Shown here in pieces: positions 12,055-22,083 of a stretch of DNA of 64,000 bases. Origin of the DNA: Pontederia crassipes (lineage: Eukaryota; Streptophyta; Magnoliopsida; Commelinales; Pontederiaceae); contig CM060189.1 in assembly GCA_030549335.1 (NCBI GenBank), positions 51,740,917 through 51,804,916 on the forward strand, written 5' to 3'. Positions within the stretch are counted from its first letter, which is position 1, and each line of letters starts with the position of its first letter. The notes under the pieces were generated by a model. It was not told where the DNA came from, ran no database searches, and worked only from the letters and a program-made list of their open reading frames with translations. Position numbers and translations under genes: made by a program.

Positions 12055-13242
12055 TCAATCTCTTATAGCGGCACCTGCACTTCGTTGAGTGTTCATGCTT
12101 TCAACATCTCCAATATATTCATCGTCGCCATCAGGTACATCTACAATTTCATTTGGATCAATGTCCACTGTATTGTTGTTTAACCATCTTGTATCTCCAT
12201 TATGCATCCTTATGAAATTATGAAACACACATGATGCAATGACTATATCAATTTGAGAATCAATTGGATGAAAGGTCGCAACTTTGAGAATCGAAAAATG
12301 CATTTTTAATATGCCAATAATACGCTCAATATGATTCCGAAGTGAAGCATGTCGAAGATTAAATAACTCCTTATAATTGCTTGGCTTTTCTCTGCTTCTT
12401 CCTTGTTCTTGCAAGTGATATCGTACTCCTCTATATGGGGCAAGAAATTTTGGTGTATTTGCATAACCAGCATCCACTAAATAATACTTACCATCTGGAA
12501 CGTTAAATCCTTGATTCAATGAGCTTTGCAAAACTCTAGCATTAGAAGCAGAATCTTCCCATCCAGCCCTTACGTATACAAAACGCTAGTAAAAATCACA
12601 AGCAACCATCCCGTTTTGTGATAAAGTACCTTTTCGATTTCGATAAGGATCTTGTAATTGTTGTGAAATTGTAATAGGAATATGAGTACCATCAATTGCA
12701 CCGATACAGTCCTGCATAACATATTAAAAGTTTAATGGTATTTTTCATGCAATACTATCTTCAATAAAATCAATTATGCATACCTTAAAATATGGGAAAA
12801 ACTTGGCGCTATTTCTTATTTTTGGAGGAGTGATAATGGTCGAAGGAAGAACCAAAAAATCACGCGATAGTTGCACAATTGCCTCTAGTACTTTTATAAA
12901 ATGACGATGGACAGTTTCTCTACTATGTTGAAATCGCTCTTGCACTGCATGATTACTGGCATTACGGGCTAATGTATAGGTAAACATCGCCAATTGCTCT
13001 TCAACCGTAACACCTCTAGTATCTCGAAGAAGGTGCTTTTCTTTTAAACATTGTGCAAGCAAATGAAAAACATGCACATCCATTCGAAATGCTCTTTTGC
13101 AACGATCTTCATGAGCTTCTAAAACTTCTTTAACATAAGAAGCACCTGTTAAAATAGAAGTATGAATACGTCTTTTATCAACTTGTACCTCATTAAACAT
13201 AGGGAGTATGACATGCATGAACTCGTCATATTCTTCATGCAT
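12055..13242 (-). pseudogene. Harbinger DDE transposase, one stop
   Basis: Reads from ATG at 13242 to a stop ending at 12055. A 72-base GT-AG intron (12712-12783) joins two exons of 153 and 219 codons in frame, about 371 residues, close to the usual size. It belongs to the DDE_Tnp_4 / HARBI1-like family. The catalytic triad is visible: Asp in GAIDGTH, Asp in VDAGYAN, and Glu in NHIERIIG. The N-terminal part has the usual helical DNA-binding region (RFQHSRETVHRHF). The only break seen is an in-frame TAG at 12586-12588 between CDFY and RFVYVRAGW, where the family has an ordinary residue. Otherwise the protein looks intact, so inactivation is recent or the stop is an assembly error. It is convergent with the Myb-like gene. 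Confidence 0.88.
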
Positions 13243-13679
13243 TTTTCGCTATCGATATAAGAGCATATCCATAGATTGGAAAGAAATCTGACTAAGAAAA
13301 ATTAGAGCAATATTTTGTGTTCTTCTTGGAGGTTGAGGTGAACTTGTGGAGGTACAATAAGTTTATTTTTAAATTATGATTCAATATGACCGTTTGAATT
13401 CTAATTTTAAATTTAGGAGCTATATTTTATTATCTCATTTGAATTTGGATGTTTGAGTCTAACGGTCATATTTTTAAATTATTATTCAATTTGACCATTA
13501 TTTTATAAATTTAATATTCAATCAGATTTTTTTATTAATCATTAATTATCTTATGTATATTTTATTTTGTTAGAAATAATGGGTCATTCATCCAAACACC
13601 TTAAAGTAAAGTAACCAACTTTTCAAATCCTATAAGAATTTTAAGCCTTAGTTTTATTTCCGTGCCAACCAGAGCCTAA

Positions 13680-14184
13680 GTATTACATTTTAGTTTAAAC
13701 ACTCGCACTTCTGTGACATAGTAAACGAACCTCTCGTTGGCGCCATGAAATCTGGACCGTTCAGCCGTTTGTCCACACAACTCACCAACGAATGACGCAC
13801 GCCATCCCACCACACTCGCATCTCAGACTATACGAATTCAATCGGACGGCTCAAAATTCCCACCTGAGTTTGGGATCTGTTTAGTTAAACTCTAAGCGGC
13901 GGATCACGGGACGAGCTCCATCGCTGCGCCGCCCAGGCCACCTCCGCTCCCGCAGATCGTGAGTTAGGGTTCCGATCCCGTCCCCCTCAATACCTCCGGC
14001 CGGAAGACCGCCGACAGATTCGACCTGAGTTCCGAGGAAGAAGTCTCAGAAGTTCATGTTCTTTCCCAATTTTGTTCTTTTTTTGTTCTGGATTTTTCTT
14101 TTTGTTTTAGGATTCGAGGGTTTCACGATCCAATTTGGTTGAACAAAAGTGTTCCTTTTTTTTTTTTTCTCTTTTGGCGGATTG
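13680..14184 (+). promoter_or_regulatory. Promoter and 5' UTR of the FRS gene, with leader intron
   Basis: Base composition rises sharply near 13900, as at a plant 5' UTR. A likely leader intron runs from GT at 13959 (CAGATC/GTGAGTTAGG) to AG at 14110 (TTGTTTTAG/GATTCG). A T-run sits just upstream of the chosen start codon. I do not see a convincing TATA box. Confidence 0.45.
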
Positions 14185-16326
14185 ATGGATGGGATGACGA
14201 GCCTGAATCATTCCATGGAGTTCGATAATCCTGATGATGGGGGAATCGAACCGTTAATCCCGATTCAATCTCAGGACTGCGACCTAGGCCAGGAGATCAC
14301 GGTCGAGCATCTCTCCGGCGATTCCGCCGCAGACGTGCTCCTCTCTGTGCCGTCCGGCTCGGGCGGCGTCCCCGATGATGATGGTGAACTAATGGCCTCC
14401 GGAGGCCTGGAAGCGTCCGCATCACTGCCGCTGCTGCCGTCCGCCGACGCAAATGAGCCTGCTTTGGGCATGGAGTTCGACTCGCCTGAAGCGGCCAGAG
14501 CCTTCTACTCTGCATACGCCGAGCGTCTTGGTTTTCGGATACGCAACAGCAAGTCTTTCACCTCTCGGGTGGATGATACAGTCATCATGCGGCGGTTCGT
14601 GTGCTCGAAGCAGGGCAGGCCCACAAAAAAGGATCCCTTTGACCTGACGAAGAAACGCCGCAACCGGGCTTCTTCTAGAGAGGGCTGCAAGGCCATGCTT
14701 CAGGTCAACCGCCGTGAGAATGGCCGCTGGGCCATATCAAGGTGTGTTCTTGAGCATTGCCATGGGCTTGGGATTGAACCCAAATTGTCACCTGCTGTGC
14801 AGAAGAAGCTCACTAAGAAACCCTGGGAAGTAGTTATCAGTCCTGCCTTGGAGCAGCAACAACAGAACGGATTGGGGCTTGGCGGTGGTGTGGCTCAAAG
14901 TCTTTTAGAGCACTTTAAGCGAATGCAGGCAGACAACCCTGCATTCTTTTATGCAATACAAGTTGATCGCAATAACTGTGTCTCTAATGTATTCTGGGCT
15001 GATGCAAGAGCAAGGATGGCATACAGCTACTTTCGAGATGTTGTTGTCTTTGACATGACTTGCAAGAAGAATAAGAGAGTTGTACCATTCGCCACTTTTA
15101 CCGGGTTGAACCATCATATGCAGCTTATTACTTTTGGCTGTGCTTTTATGACAGATGAGAGTGAGGCATCTTTTGTTTGGCTTTTCGAGACATGGCTCAC
15201 TCTGATGAGTGGACATCAGCCTGTGTCTTTTGTCACGGCCTATGACGAGGTTTTGGAAAGGGCTGCAGCGAGAGTGCTCCCAGATGCACGACATCGGTTC
15301 TGCAAGAGGGATGTCTTTCATAAGTGCAAGGATAAACTTTCTGGTGTTTACTCCACACATTCAGCCTTCAAGTCTGAGTTTAAGATGTGTGTGAATGAAT
15401 CAAGCAACATTCAAGATTTTGATTTAAGTTGGATGTCGTTAATCGATAGATACAACTTGGCAGATAATATGTGGTTGCAATCTTTATATCACACACGTCA
15501 AAAATGGGTGCCATTGTTTCTTAGAGGTTCATTTTTTGGGGAATTCTCTGGAGCACCGAAATTGGAAACAATGCACAAGTTCTTTCAGAGACACTCCATT
15601 ACAACCACCACGTTGCGTGACCTAGTTACTCAGTTTGATAAGGCCATGGCAGGGCAATATGAGAAGGAAGTCCAAGCCGACTTTGCCTTATTCCACACTA
15701 GACCTGTCCTGAAAACATCATCTCCAATGGAGAAACAAGCATCAGAAATTTACACAAAAGCAATATTCGATTTATTCCAAGAGGAACTCACAAAGTCAGC
15801 TGGTTACTTAATGGAAAAGATTGATGATGGTGTGGTTACCAAGTATCGAGTGACAAGAGAAGACAATGCCACTGAAGCATATGAAGTAACACATAGTATT
15901 TCTGAAGAGAGTGTGAACTGTAGCTGCTTCATGTTTGAGTTCTCAGGTGTTTTATGCAGACACGTGCTAAAAGTTTTTTTAGTTGTTGGAGTTCCTAAAC
16001 TTTCAGACAATTATATTTTAAGAAGGTGGTCCCGGAATGCAAAGAATAATACATTGTCTTTTGAAAATCACGATGTGTCTCAACATAATTGTCAGAAAAT
16101 ATTGACTTGGAGATGCAATGATCTCTGTCGTGATGCCATTAGATTCGCAGAAGAAGGGGCTACATCTGGTGTTATATATAAAGTTGCAAAAGGAGCATTG
16201 CAGAAGGCCTTCACTGAAGTTTTTGCTGCAAAGATGGGTCTGTTTTTTAAGGGGACCAGGTTTAGTAAATCTTCCAGCTTGACAAAGTTTATACATTTTC
16301 TTTCTCCTAAAACATGCTTAAATTGA
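14185..16326 (+). CDS. FAR1-related sequence (FRS) protein
   Basis: Intronless 713-codon reading. I choose ATG 14185 (MDGMTSLNHS) because the upstream in-frame ATG at 14149 only adds residues coded by a T-run. FRS proteins derive from Mutator-like transposases and act as nuclear transcription factors in light signalling and development (FHY3/FAR1 in Arabidopsis). The acidic N-terminus is followed by the FAR1 zinc-binding DNA-binding domain (about residues 95-192, starting GMEFDSPEAARAFY). Next comes the MULE transposase-like domain (about 255-390, FFYAIQVDRNN to RHRFCKRDV). The SWIM zinc finger has Cys579, Cys581, Cys591 and His593. The usual second-Asp segment (TDQD in most relatives) reads TAYD, so catalysis is probably lost while binding domains are kept. 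The C-terminus may differ: GATGG/GTCTGT near 16237 could be a donor to a downstream exon. The gene starts 508 bases beyond the Harbinger element. Confidence 0.92.
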   Translation: MDGMTSLNHSMEFDNPDDGGIEPLIPIQSQDCDLGQEITVEHLSGDSAADVLLSVPSGSGGVPDDDGELMASGGLEASASLPLLPSADANEPALGMEFDSPEAARAFYSAYAERLGFRIRNSKSFTSRVDDTVIMRRFVCSKQGRPTKKDPFDLTKKRRNRASSREGCKAMLQVNRRENGRWAISRCVLEHCHGLGIEPKLSPAVQKKLTKKPWEVVISPALEQQQQNGLGLGGGVAQSLLEHFKRMQADNPAFFYAIQVDRNNCVSNVFWADARARMAYSYFRDVVVFDMTCKKNKRVVPFATFTGLNHHMQLITFGCAFMTDESEASFVWLFETWLTLMSGHQPVSFVTAYDEVLERAAARVLPDARHRFCKRDVFHKCKDKLSGVYSTHSAFKSEFKMCVNESSNIQDFDLSWMSLIDRYNLADNMWLQSLYHTRQKWVPLFLRGSFFGEFSGAPKLETMHKFFQRHSITTTTLRDLVTQFDKAMAGQYEKEVQADFALFHTRPVLKTSSPMEKQASEIYTKAIFDLFQEELTKSAGYLMEKIDDGVVTKYRVTREDNATEAYEVTHSISEESVNCSCFMFEFSGVLCRHVLKVFLVVGVPKLSDNYILRRWSRNAKNNTLSFENHDVSQHNCQKILTWRCNDLCRDAIRFAEEGATSGVIYKVAKGALQKAFTEVFAAKMGLFFKGTRFSKSSSLTKFIHFLSPKTCLN

Positions 16327-19300
16327 TTTCTGAAGATTGTGATACAGTGATCCTGATTTGTAATTCTTGGAAAGGACAAATTTTGTTATTAGATCAGCTT
16401 GTATATGTGATCAGGAAATGCATTGTATATGCTTACCATGACAGTTCTGTCTGTTCAATTTTGTAGTTCTTTATATTTTGTATTAGTCTTTTAACATTTT
16501 ATTAAAAAGTTACCTTAAAAAAACATTCCATTAAAAAGTCCACGAGCAAATTTGCGTGATGGTATGTGGTGACAGATATTGATGAAGTTAAGTGTGAAAT
16601 GGCTGAAAGCAAATTAAACTCGATAATAATTTTTTTCTTGAACTTTCCTTATAATACTTCTCATAATTGTTCTTTCTGACAACTATTTTTCAGGTGATTT
16701 CGATATGTTTCTCACTGTTTCACATCATTGGTCAATCTCTAATCCTAGTCTGCTTTTCTGAACAACTGACTGGCGAAGGGACAAAGAGGGTACAAATCTT
16801 GTAAGTGGAAAGTTTTTATGGTTTATAGAATTTTCTTATTGAAGAAGCAAATTACTCCCTCAAGGGGTAAAACAAATAGTTTCTAACATATTAAAGTTCA
16901 TGGCATATGTAAATTAACTTTTACCAGACCTTCTAAATTATAAGGAAAGAATGTTCTATGAGTGATCTTAATGTTCATTCATACTATCATTTATTGAGGA
17001 CCTATGATTTTTCCAGCATTTGCATTTTCAGGTTTGCTCATCAATTGGTATTATATCCTGTGCATTTTTTAATTCTCTGTTTACTTTTGTGAAACCATAG
17101 TTTCCACTTTTCTCCTTGTTTTTTATCCATTTGACATTTATTCCATTTCCATTCAGATTGTAGATAAGTGTGTTGTGGTCTTAGATGTCCCTGCAGGAAA
17201 AAGTAAGATTACACTGTTAGATGTAATCTTGCTATTGAGTTTGATGCAAGCATATTAGTTTGTTCCTGAACTAATAATCCTATTAATTTGATTATCATGA
17301 AGTTTCTTTGTTGTCATACTTGACGGCTTTAATGATAATATTTGGTGCGTAAACTTCTTATCTCTTTGGCAGTGGAAATTACTTTCTTGACATATAGTTG
17401 TGAATTGACACCAACAGAAAAGTTGGGAGTATGTACCTGTGTGACATGCATCTTTCTTGTCAGATGTGTTTCAGCATCCTTCGAGCTGAAGATTCATAAA
17501 TCCATTCTTATAGCATAGATCTTTCTATTGCTGGTTTTAATGTTGTCTTATTTTTTCTCTTTCTTTCATTGTTGCAGGTATTATGCGAAGTCATCTTATG
17601 GAGCATATGAAGGTTGTTCTTTTGTCATGGCATTACTCACATTACTCAAGACATAGCTGTATTGGAAATATAAAATTGGTTGGTTCTGGTGAGCTGAACT
17701 AGTTATCAGTGTTGGCATCAGGAATTTTATGATCTAGATGCTTGTTCGTTATAATAATAAAGTTGTCTACTTAATTTGTCTTGAAAGACTGTCATACCTC
17801 TCTCTAAAAAAAGAATGTCATAGATACAAAAATATATCCTGGATAGAAGTTATCCAGAATTGAGAAAAAAACAAGAAATTTGGCATAGCAAATCCATACA
17901 ATAATGAGAGACAGTAATGGATATTGAATATGTTAGAGAAGAATTGAGTATTGCATGATTTTTCTTTAGTTGCTATTAGACTGATAACTTTTTGTATAAT
18001 TCTCATGTAGTAGGATGTTTATTGGAAATGAAAAAGTCAGTCTCCCAATTTTCTTTAGTTAGCTTAAACAACAACAATAAAGCCTTATCCCACTAGGTGG
18101 GGTCGGCTATATATTCGTTGATCCATGTTCATGAGATTCGACAGGGTTTTACGCTGGCTGTCGGGGCCTAACACAACCCTCCTTTATCCGGGCTTGGGAC
18201 CGGCTATAAAACATAGGCGGAGTTTTGTCAGATACTTTTAGGTCAAGGAAGATCAGGTCTTTTAGACCTTTTTTGTCAGATAATTGTGTAAACAAGAGTG
18301 ACCTTACATGCAATAAGCACCAGGTAGACTAGGAAATGTAATAATGTAAAGAAAATGTTGTATGAAGAAATATATCTTGTGATCACTGAGACACAACACT
18401 TTGATGTTGTTGCAACTGTAGGAGTTCTATATAGGAACGATCAAATAAGAAATTAAATGGTTGATGGAGATCTACTGGATTATACATAGTTACATACTCA
18501 TGAACCTAGTTAGGTTATCCGCTTAAGAAAATAACTGAAGTGAATAATTTTCGGTCATCAAAGCCTGATTCTATTATAACTATCCAAGGATTTTGGGAGT
18601 ACTAAACTCGAATTGTAAAGAAACTATTAAAACCCTAAACTAAAGGCTACAGGCTATGACATAAGTGATAAAAGGAAACCTAAAACAGATATTAAAAGGA
18701 AAATAAAAAATTTAAAAAACTTTTGAATTGATTAAGACCCCTAAAATACCTCAATACGTCAAGATGGTCCATAAATTAATCTGTCCTGCATAAATGACTT
18801 TATGCATCTCATGCATGTAGAAATTTAGCTTATTGCATCTTAGAGAAATTATAATACTAGAGTGTACTCATTCTCTTCATGTATGTAGTGTTGCATTGTC
18901 TTATGAAAATCTTTCCTGGGTAAGAAATAATTGTACCTAGAAAATTACATGCCATGTATGTTTGATCATTTGTAATTTTTTGAAACGGCCATCCACCTTT
19001 ACACTTTCTCAACTCGGTACCAAATTTTATTTTGTACCTCAGGCTATCAAACTTTCACAATCTTACATCTGTGATCATCGTTTACTGGTTAAGCTGTTGA
19101 CAACACCCACATCAGCATTTTATTTCTCCTCCACATCAACTTAAAAAGATAATAAGTGGGAGAAAACCATAAAAAAATGAAAAACAAAAAAAGGGAGCTG
19201 CCGCACCCCATCCTTCAAATCTCCTCTGCTTGCTACAGCTTTGGAGGATGAGCTTTGAGTTATATAATAAAGCTTGATGATCATGTTAGGTACGATGTAA

Positions 19301-20631
19301 AGCTGGATGACTGTCATTATATTATACTTGTTCTCATACATTAATGCAATTATCAACTTGGTCTATTGATCAAGAAACTTCAAGCGCCCCAGCTCTTGAA
19401 TTGTAGCATCAATTTTCCATGCCAAGAGCTAAGGTGTTAATCAGTTATTTGATGCGTCTTAACCTGCTTTCATTTTTAATACAAGGCTCTTTGTTCCTTC
19501 ATGTCAAATCATGCATTTGCCTTAATTGACTCTTTTACTGAATTTTTTGTTTGATATTACTTTTTGTCGATTTCAGCAAGCAAGTTCTGTGCTAAAGCAT
19601 GTGAGGTGCTGCTGGTGTCTTTTGGTTCTGCTATTGATATGATAGAAGGAGGCTTTTGTTTGCCGCCCCTAATAACAATAGGTGCATGAAGAACTGAGTT
19701 ATAACCTTCAATTTTTCAGGGGTCAAATGGATAGGGGGCTAGAACCTTCATTTTAACCACAACGGGAAAATCCTCCATGTTATGAATCATAAGACATCGA
19801 TCTCAGGCATGGATGACAGAAATGCAGAGATGGCAACAAGTTTTTTCTTCACATGACACGAAGGGAATGGTTCATCATTTTTTCTGTTCTTGTAAGGCGC
19901 ACTCAGGTACAGATCTTTTTGGCGCCTCTGCTGGAAGTGGACAGATCTTATTAATTGGTTTAAATTCTTTGCGACCTCATTTTCTCCACGATTTGAGAAA
20001 TTGGTGTATTCAGTTGTAGCTATTTGGATTTTCTATGCTTTCCTCAACAGTCAGCATTATTTGGAGTATGCAAAGTGATTATTTAGAGTGTAAGGAGGGA
20101 GAGATTTAATTCTTTGTAACATTTTATGCAATTAACTGCATGTTACAGTCAATTGAGTGTACCTTCTTGTGTCTCTGTCCCGGTGCCCCTGTGTGAGTTT
20201 TGAAGTATATCTGTGAAGGGAACTGTTATCGGAGTAACCCATTCATCCCCAAAAAAAAGAAAAAAAAAAAACCATTCATCCGGGCGCGTCCTTTATAATG
20301 CATGCGAATAAAATTGTGAGACGATAATTGTCAATATGGGAGAGAGAGAGTCTTTAGTTAAACAAATTAAGTTATAAAAGATCAATTTTGTTTTCGCACT
20401 TTGCCCTTGAAAAAATTTTGATATTACAGTGTTGATTCTTCTTATTAAAACATTTTATTAAATAAATATTTTATAACATTTAAATGAATAACTGTAAGGG
20501 AAAAAATGGGCGTCCCCTATCTGCTATTAATTTAATCCGCTCTTGGTAGCGGATTTCTTATTGGCTTCTTGATCCAGTCTCAATCTACGCATCATCTCAA
20601 GTAACTTCAGGTATCATTTGCATAACTAACA
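16327..20631. other. Downstream of FRS, possible 3' UTR exons, otherwise non-coding
   Basis: Moderately AT-rich sequence with many potential splice sites, as expected if the FRS transcript has a long intron-containing 3' part (for example acceptors CAG near 16694, 17577 and 19576). 19800-20230 resembles a transcribed 3' end. One short open stretch at about 19580-19690 matches no family I know. A SINE lies at 18066-18215. No other gene is supported. Confidence 0.35.
18066..18215 (-). mobile_element. SINE, Au-like
   Basis: Read on the minus strand it ends in CCCACCTAGTGGGATAAGGC followed by a TTG-type tail, the 3' end I associate with plant Au SINEs. The upstream part contains GGTCCCAAGCCCGGATAAAG. 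A second partial copy at 31417-31511 shares CCTGTCGAATCTCATGAAC and GGATCAACGA as well as the tail. The left limit of the head is approximate. Confidence 0.7.
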
Positions 20632-20687
20632 GTATTCTCATAAAAAAACAAGTGATAAGAGTAATTTTAGAAAGTTGATAAGTCATA
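20632..20687 (+). repeat. Direct repeat, left copy (pair with 27635-27694)
   Basis: 56 bases starting GTATTCTCATAAAAAAACAA. The same sequence, with one 4-base insertion, recurs at 27635-27694. The pair brackets the whole nested transposon block. Confidence 0.9.
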
Positions 20688-20954
20688 GTTCCCACGAGTA
20701 CCTGCCAGGAAGAAGAGAAAGTAAAGAATGGAAAGAGAAATGATAGGAAGAGAAGGTAGTTGTTTGGTTGGTATCATTAAAGGGAAAGAATGGAAATGAA
20801 TGTTAGGTGATTAATTTATTTAAATAATTTTATCTTTTATATATATATAGTTGTATGTTTAATTTATTTGATCAAAATTAAAAATATATATTAAATATGT
20901 TTTTTTCCTCTTTTTCACCCCGATTTGGGAGAAAGAAAATATGAAACATTGGAC

Positions 20955-21036
20955 NNNNNNNNNNNNNNNNNNNNNNNNNNNNNNNNNNNNNNNNNNNNNN
21001 NNNNNNNNNNNNNNNNNNNNNNNNNNNNNNNNNNNN
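20955..21036. other. Assembly gap (82 N)
   Basis: A run of 82 undetermined bases inside the outer MITE. Open frames that cross it have no meaning. Confidence 1.
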
Positions 21037-21095
21037 TCAATTTTTCTCCTCATTTTCTTTTCCTTTCTTACTATTCTTTCACCCCAATCAAACAA

Positions 21096-21715
21096 GGATT
21101 TAACGAGTGTCCCCCCCAACTTAGATGGGGGAATTTCCACCCATTAAATCTGGCCCGTCCGCATGGCATCGGACGGGCGCTCATCCGAGTCGGCCTCGAC
21201 AAGTGAAAGTGGAGGCCGACTCAGATGAGCGCCCGTCCGATGCCATGCGGACGGGCCGGATGGAGGCCGGCTTGGATGAGTTTTCTACGATTCGGCGACA
21301 CGATGAAATCGGCACCGGTTCGAGAAAGGGCTGGGTATAAAAGTGTCAATGGTAAATTTTTTTCACCCTTTCGTCGGTCTTTCTCTCTCTCACCCGTTGC
21401 CCTCTCGCGCTCTCCGCAGATCCGCCTTGCTTCCCCCCTTCCTCGGCGCCGTCGACCGCAGATCCGCCCCAAGTTTCGCCCGCCGGCCAGATCCGCCTCT
21501 CGGCCAGATCCGCCTCCCAGCCAGATCCGTCGGCCAGATTTGCGTCCCGGCTAGATCCGTCGACCATATTCGCGTCCAGAGCCGTCCGCCGGCCAGATCC
21601 GCGTCCCGGCCAGATCCGCCGACCAGATCCGCGTCCCGACCAGATCCGCCGACTAGATTTGCCCCCGGCCAGATCCGCGTCCCGGCTAGATCTGTCGACC
21701 AGATTTGTATTAGTT
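21096..21715 (+). repeat. MULE left TIR
   Basis: Matches the inverted right TIR through GGGGGAATTTCCACCCATTA, the GCATGGCATCGGA block, GGCGACACGA, GGTATAAAAGTGTCAATGG and the GC-rich AGATCCGCC repeat zone. It contains an inner inverted repeat (about 21151-21183 against 21224-21256, CCCGTCCGCATGGCATCGGA). GGGTATAAAAG near 21333 looks like a TATA box reading inward, so the TIR may carry promoter activity. Confidence 0.88.
21480..21712. repeat. GC-rich minisatellite in MULE TIR
   Basis: About a dozen degenerate copies of CGGCCAGATCCGCGTCC-like units, often 18 bases apart. The right TIR (about 24880-25060, inverted) has fewer copies. This is a subterminal repeat, a common site for transposase binding. 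The long open frames on both strands here are by-products of the repeat. Confidence 0.85.
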
Positions 21716-22083
21716 AAAATGAATGTTGTTTAGTTCCAAAGTTTGTATTTGAATTGGACAAGAAAATAGTGTACTTAGTTATTGGAATGTTGTATGTAAA
21801 TCTGTTGGGAATGTTTGAAGTTATTGGAATGTTTGAAGTTGTTACTTAGTTCCAAAGTTTGATTGGAATGTTAACATTGTTTTTATCACGAATAGAATTG
21901 AATGCAAATTCATCTTGTCTTGATCATTGTTTTTATCACAAAGCTATTTGATTCAATATGTTTTCATGAAGCTATTTGATTCAATATTTTTTCAGCTACC
22001 TACCATTTATTAGCTCAAGATATATGGTGATTGGTGATTGTGAGAGCTTGCACTGTCCACCACATCAGAACGATAAATATAAT

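Larger units (their letters stand above)
9230..13676. mobile_element. PIF/Harbinger transposon, complete but inactive
   Basis: 4,447 bases. The left end GGGCCGTTTGGATAC and the reverse complement of the right end (GGCTCTGGTTGGCACGG) are imperfect TIRs. The element is flanked by TAA at 9227-9229 and 13677-13679, the three-base target site typical of this superfamily. It carries the two genes expected of PIF/Harbinger elements: a Myb/SANT-like DNA-binding protein on plus and a DDE transposase on minus, in convergent orientation. Each gene has a handful of disabling mutations. Proteins from another copy could perhaps still mobilise it if the ends work. Confidence 0.9.

Noticed and set aside
20859..21206. 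Open frames spanning the N run
   Set aside because: They are mostly undetermined residues.
21125..21717. Several overlapping open frames with Arg-Pro-Asp repeats
   Set aside because: Produced by the GC-rich minisatellite in the MULE TIR; present on both strands and mirrored in the other TIR.
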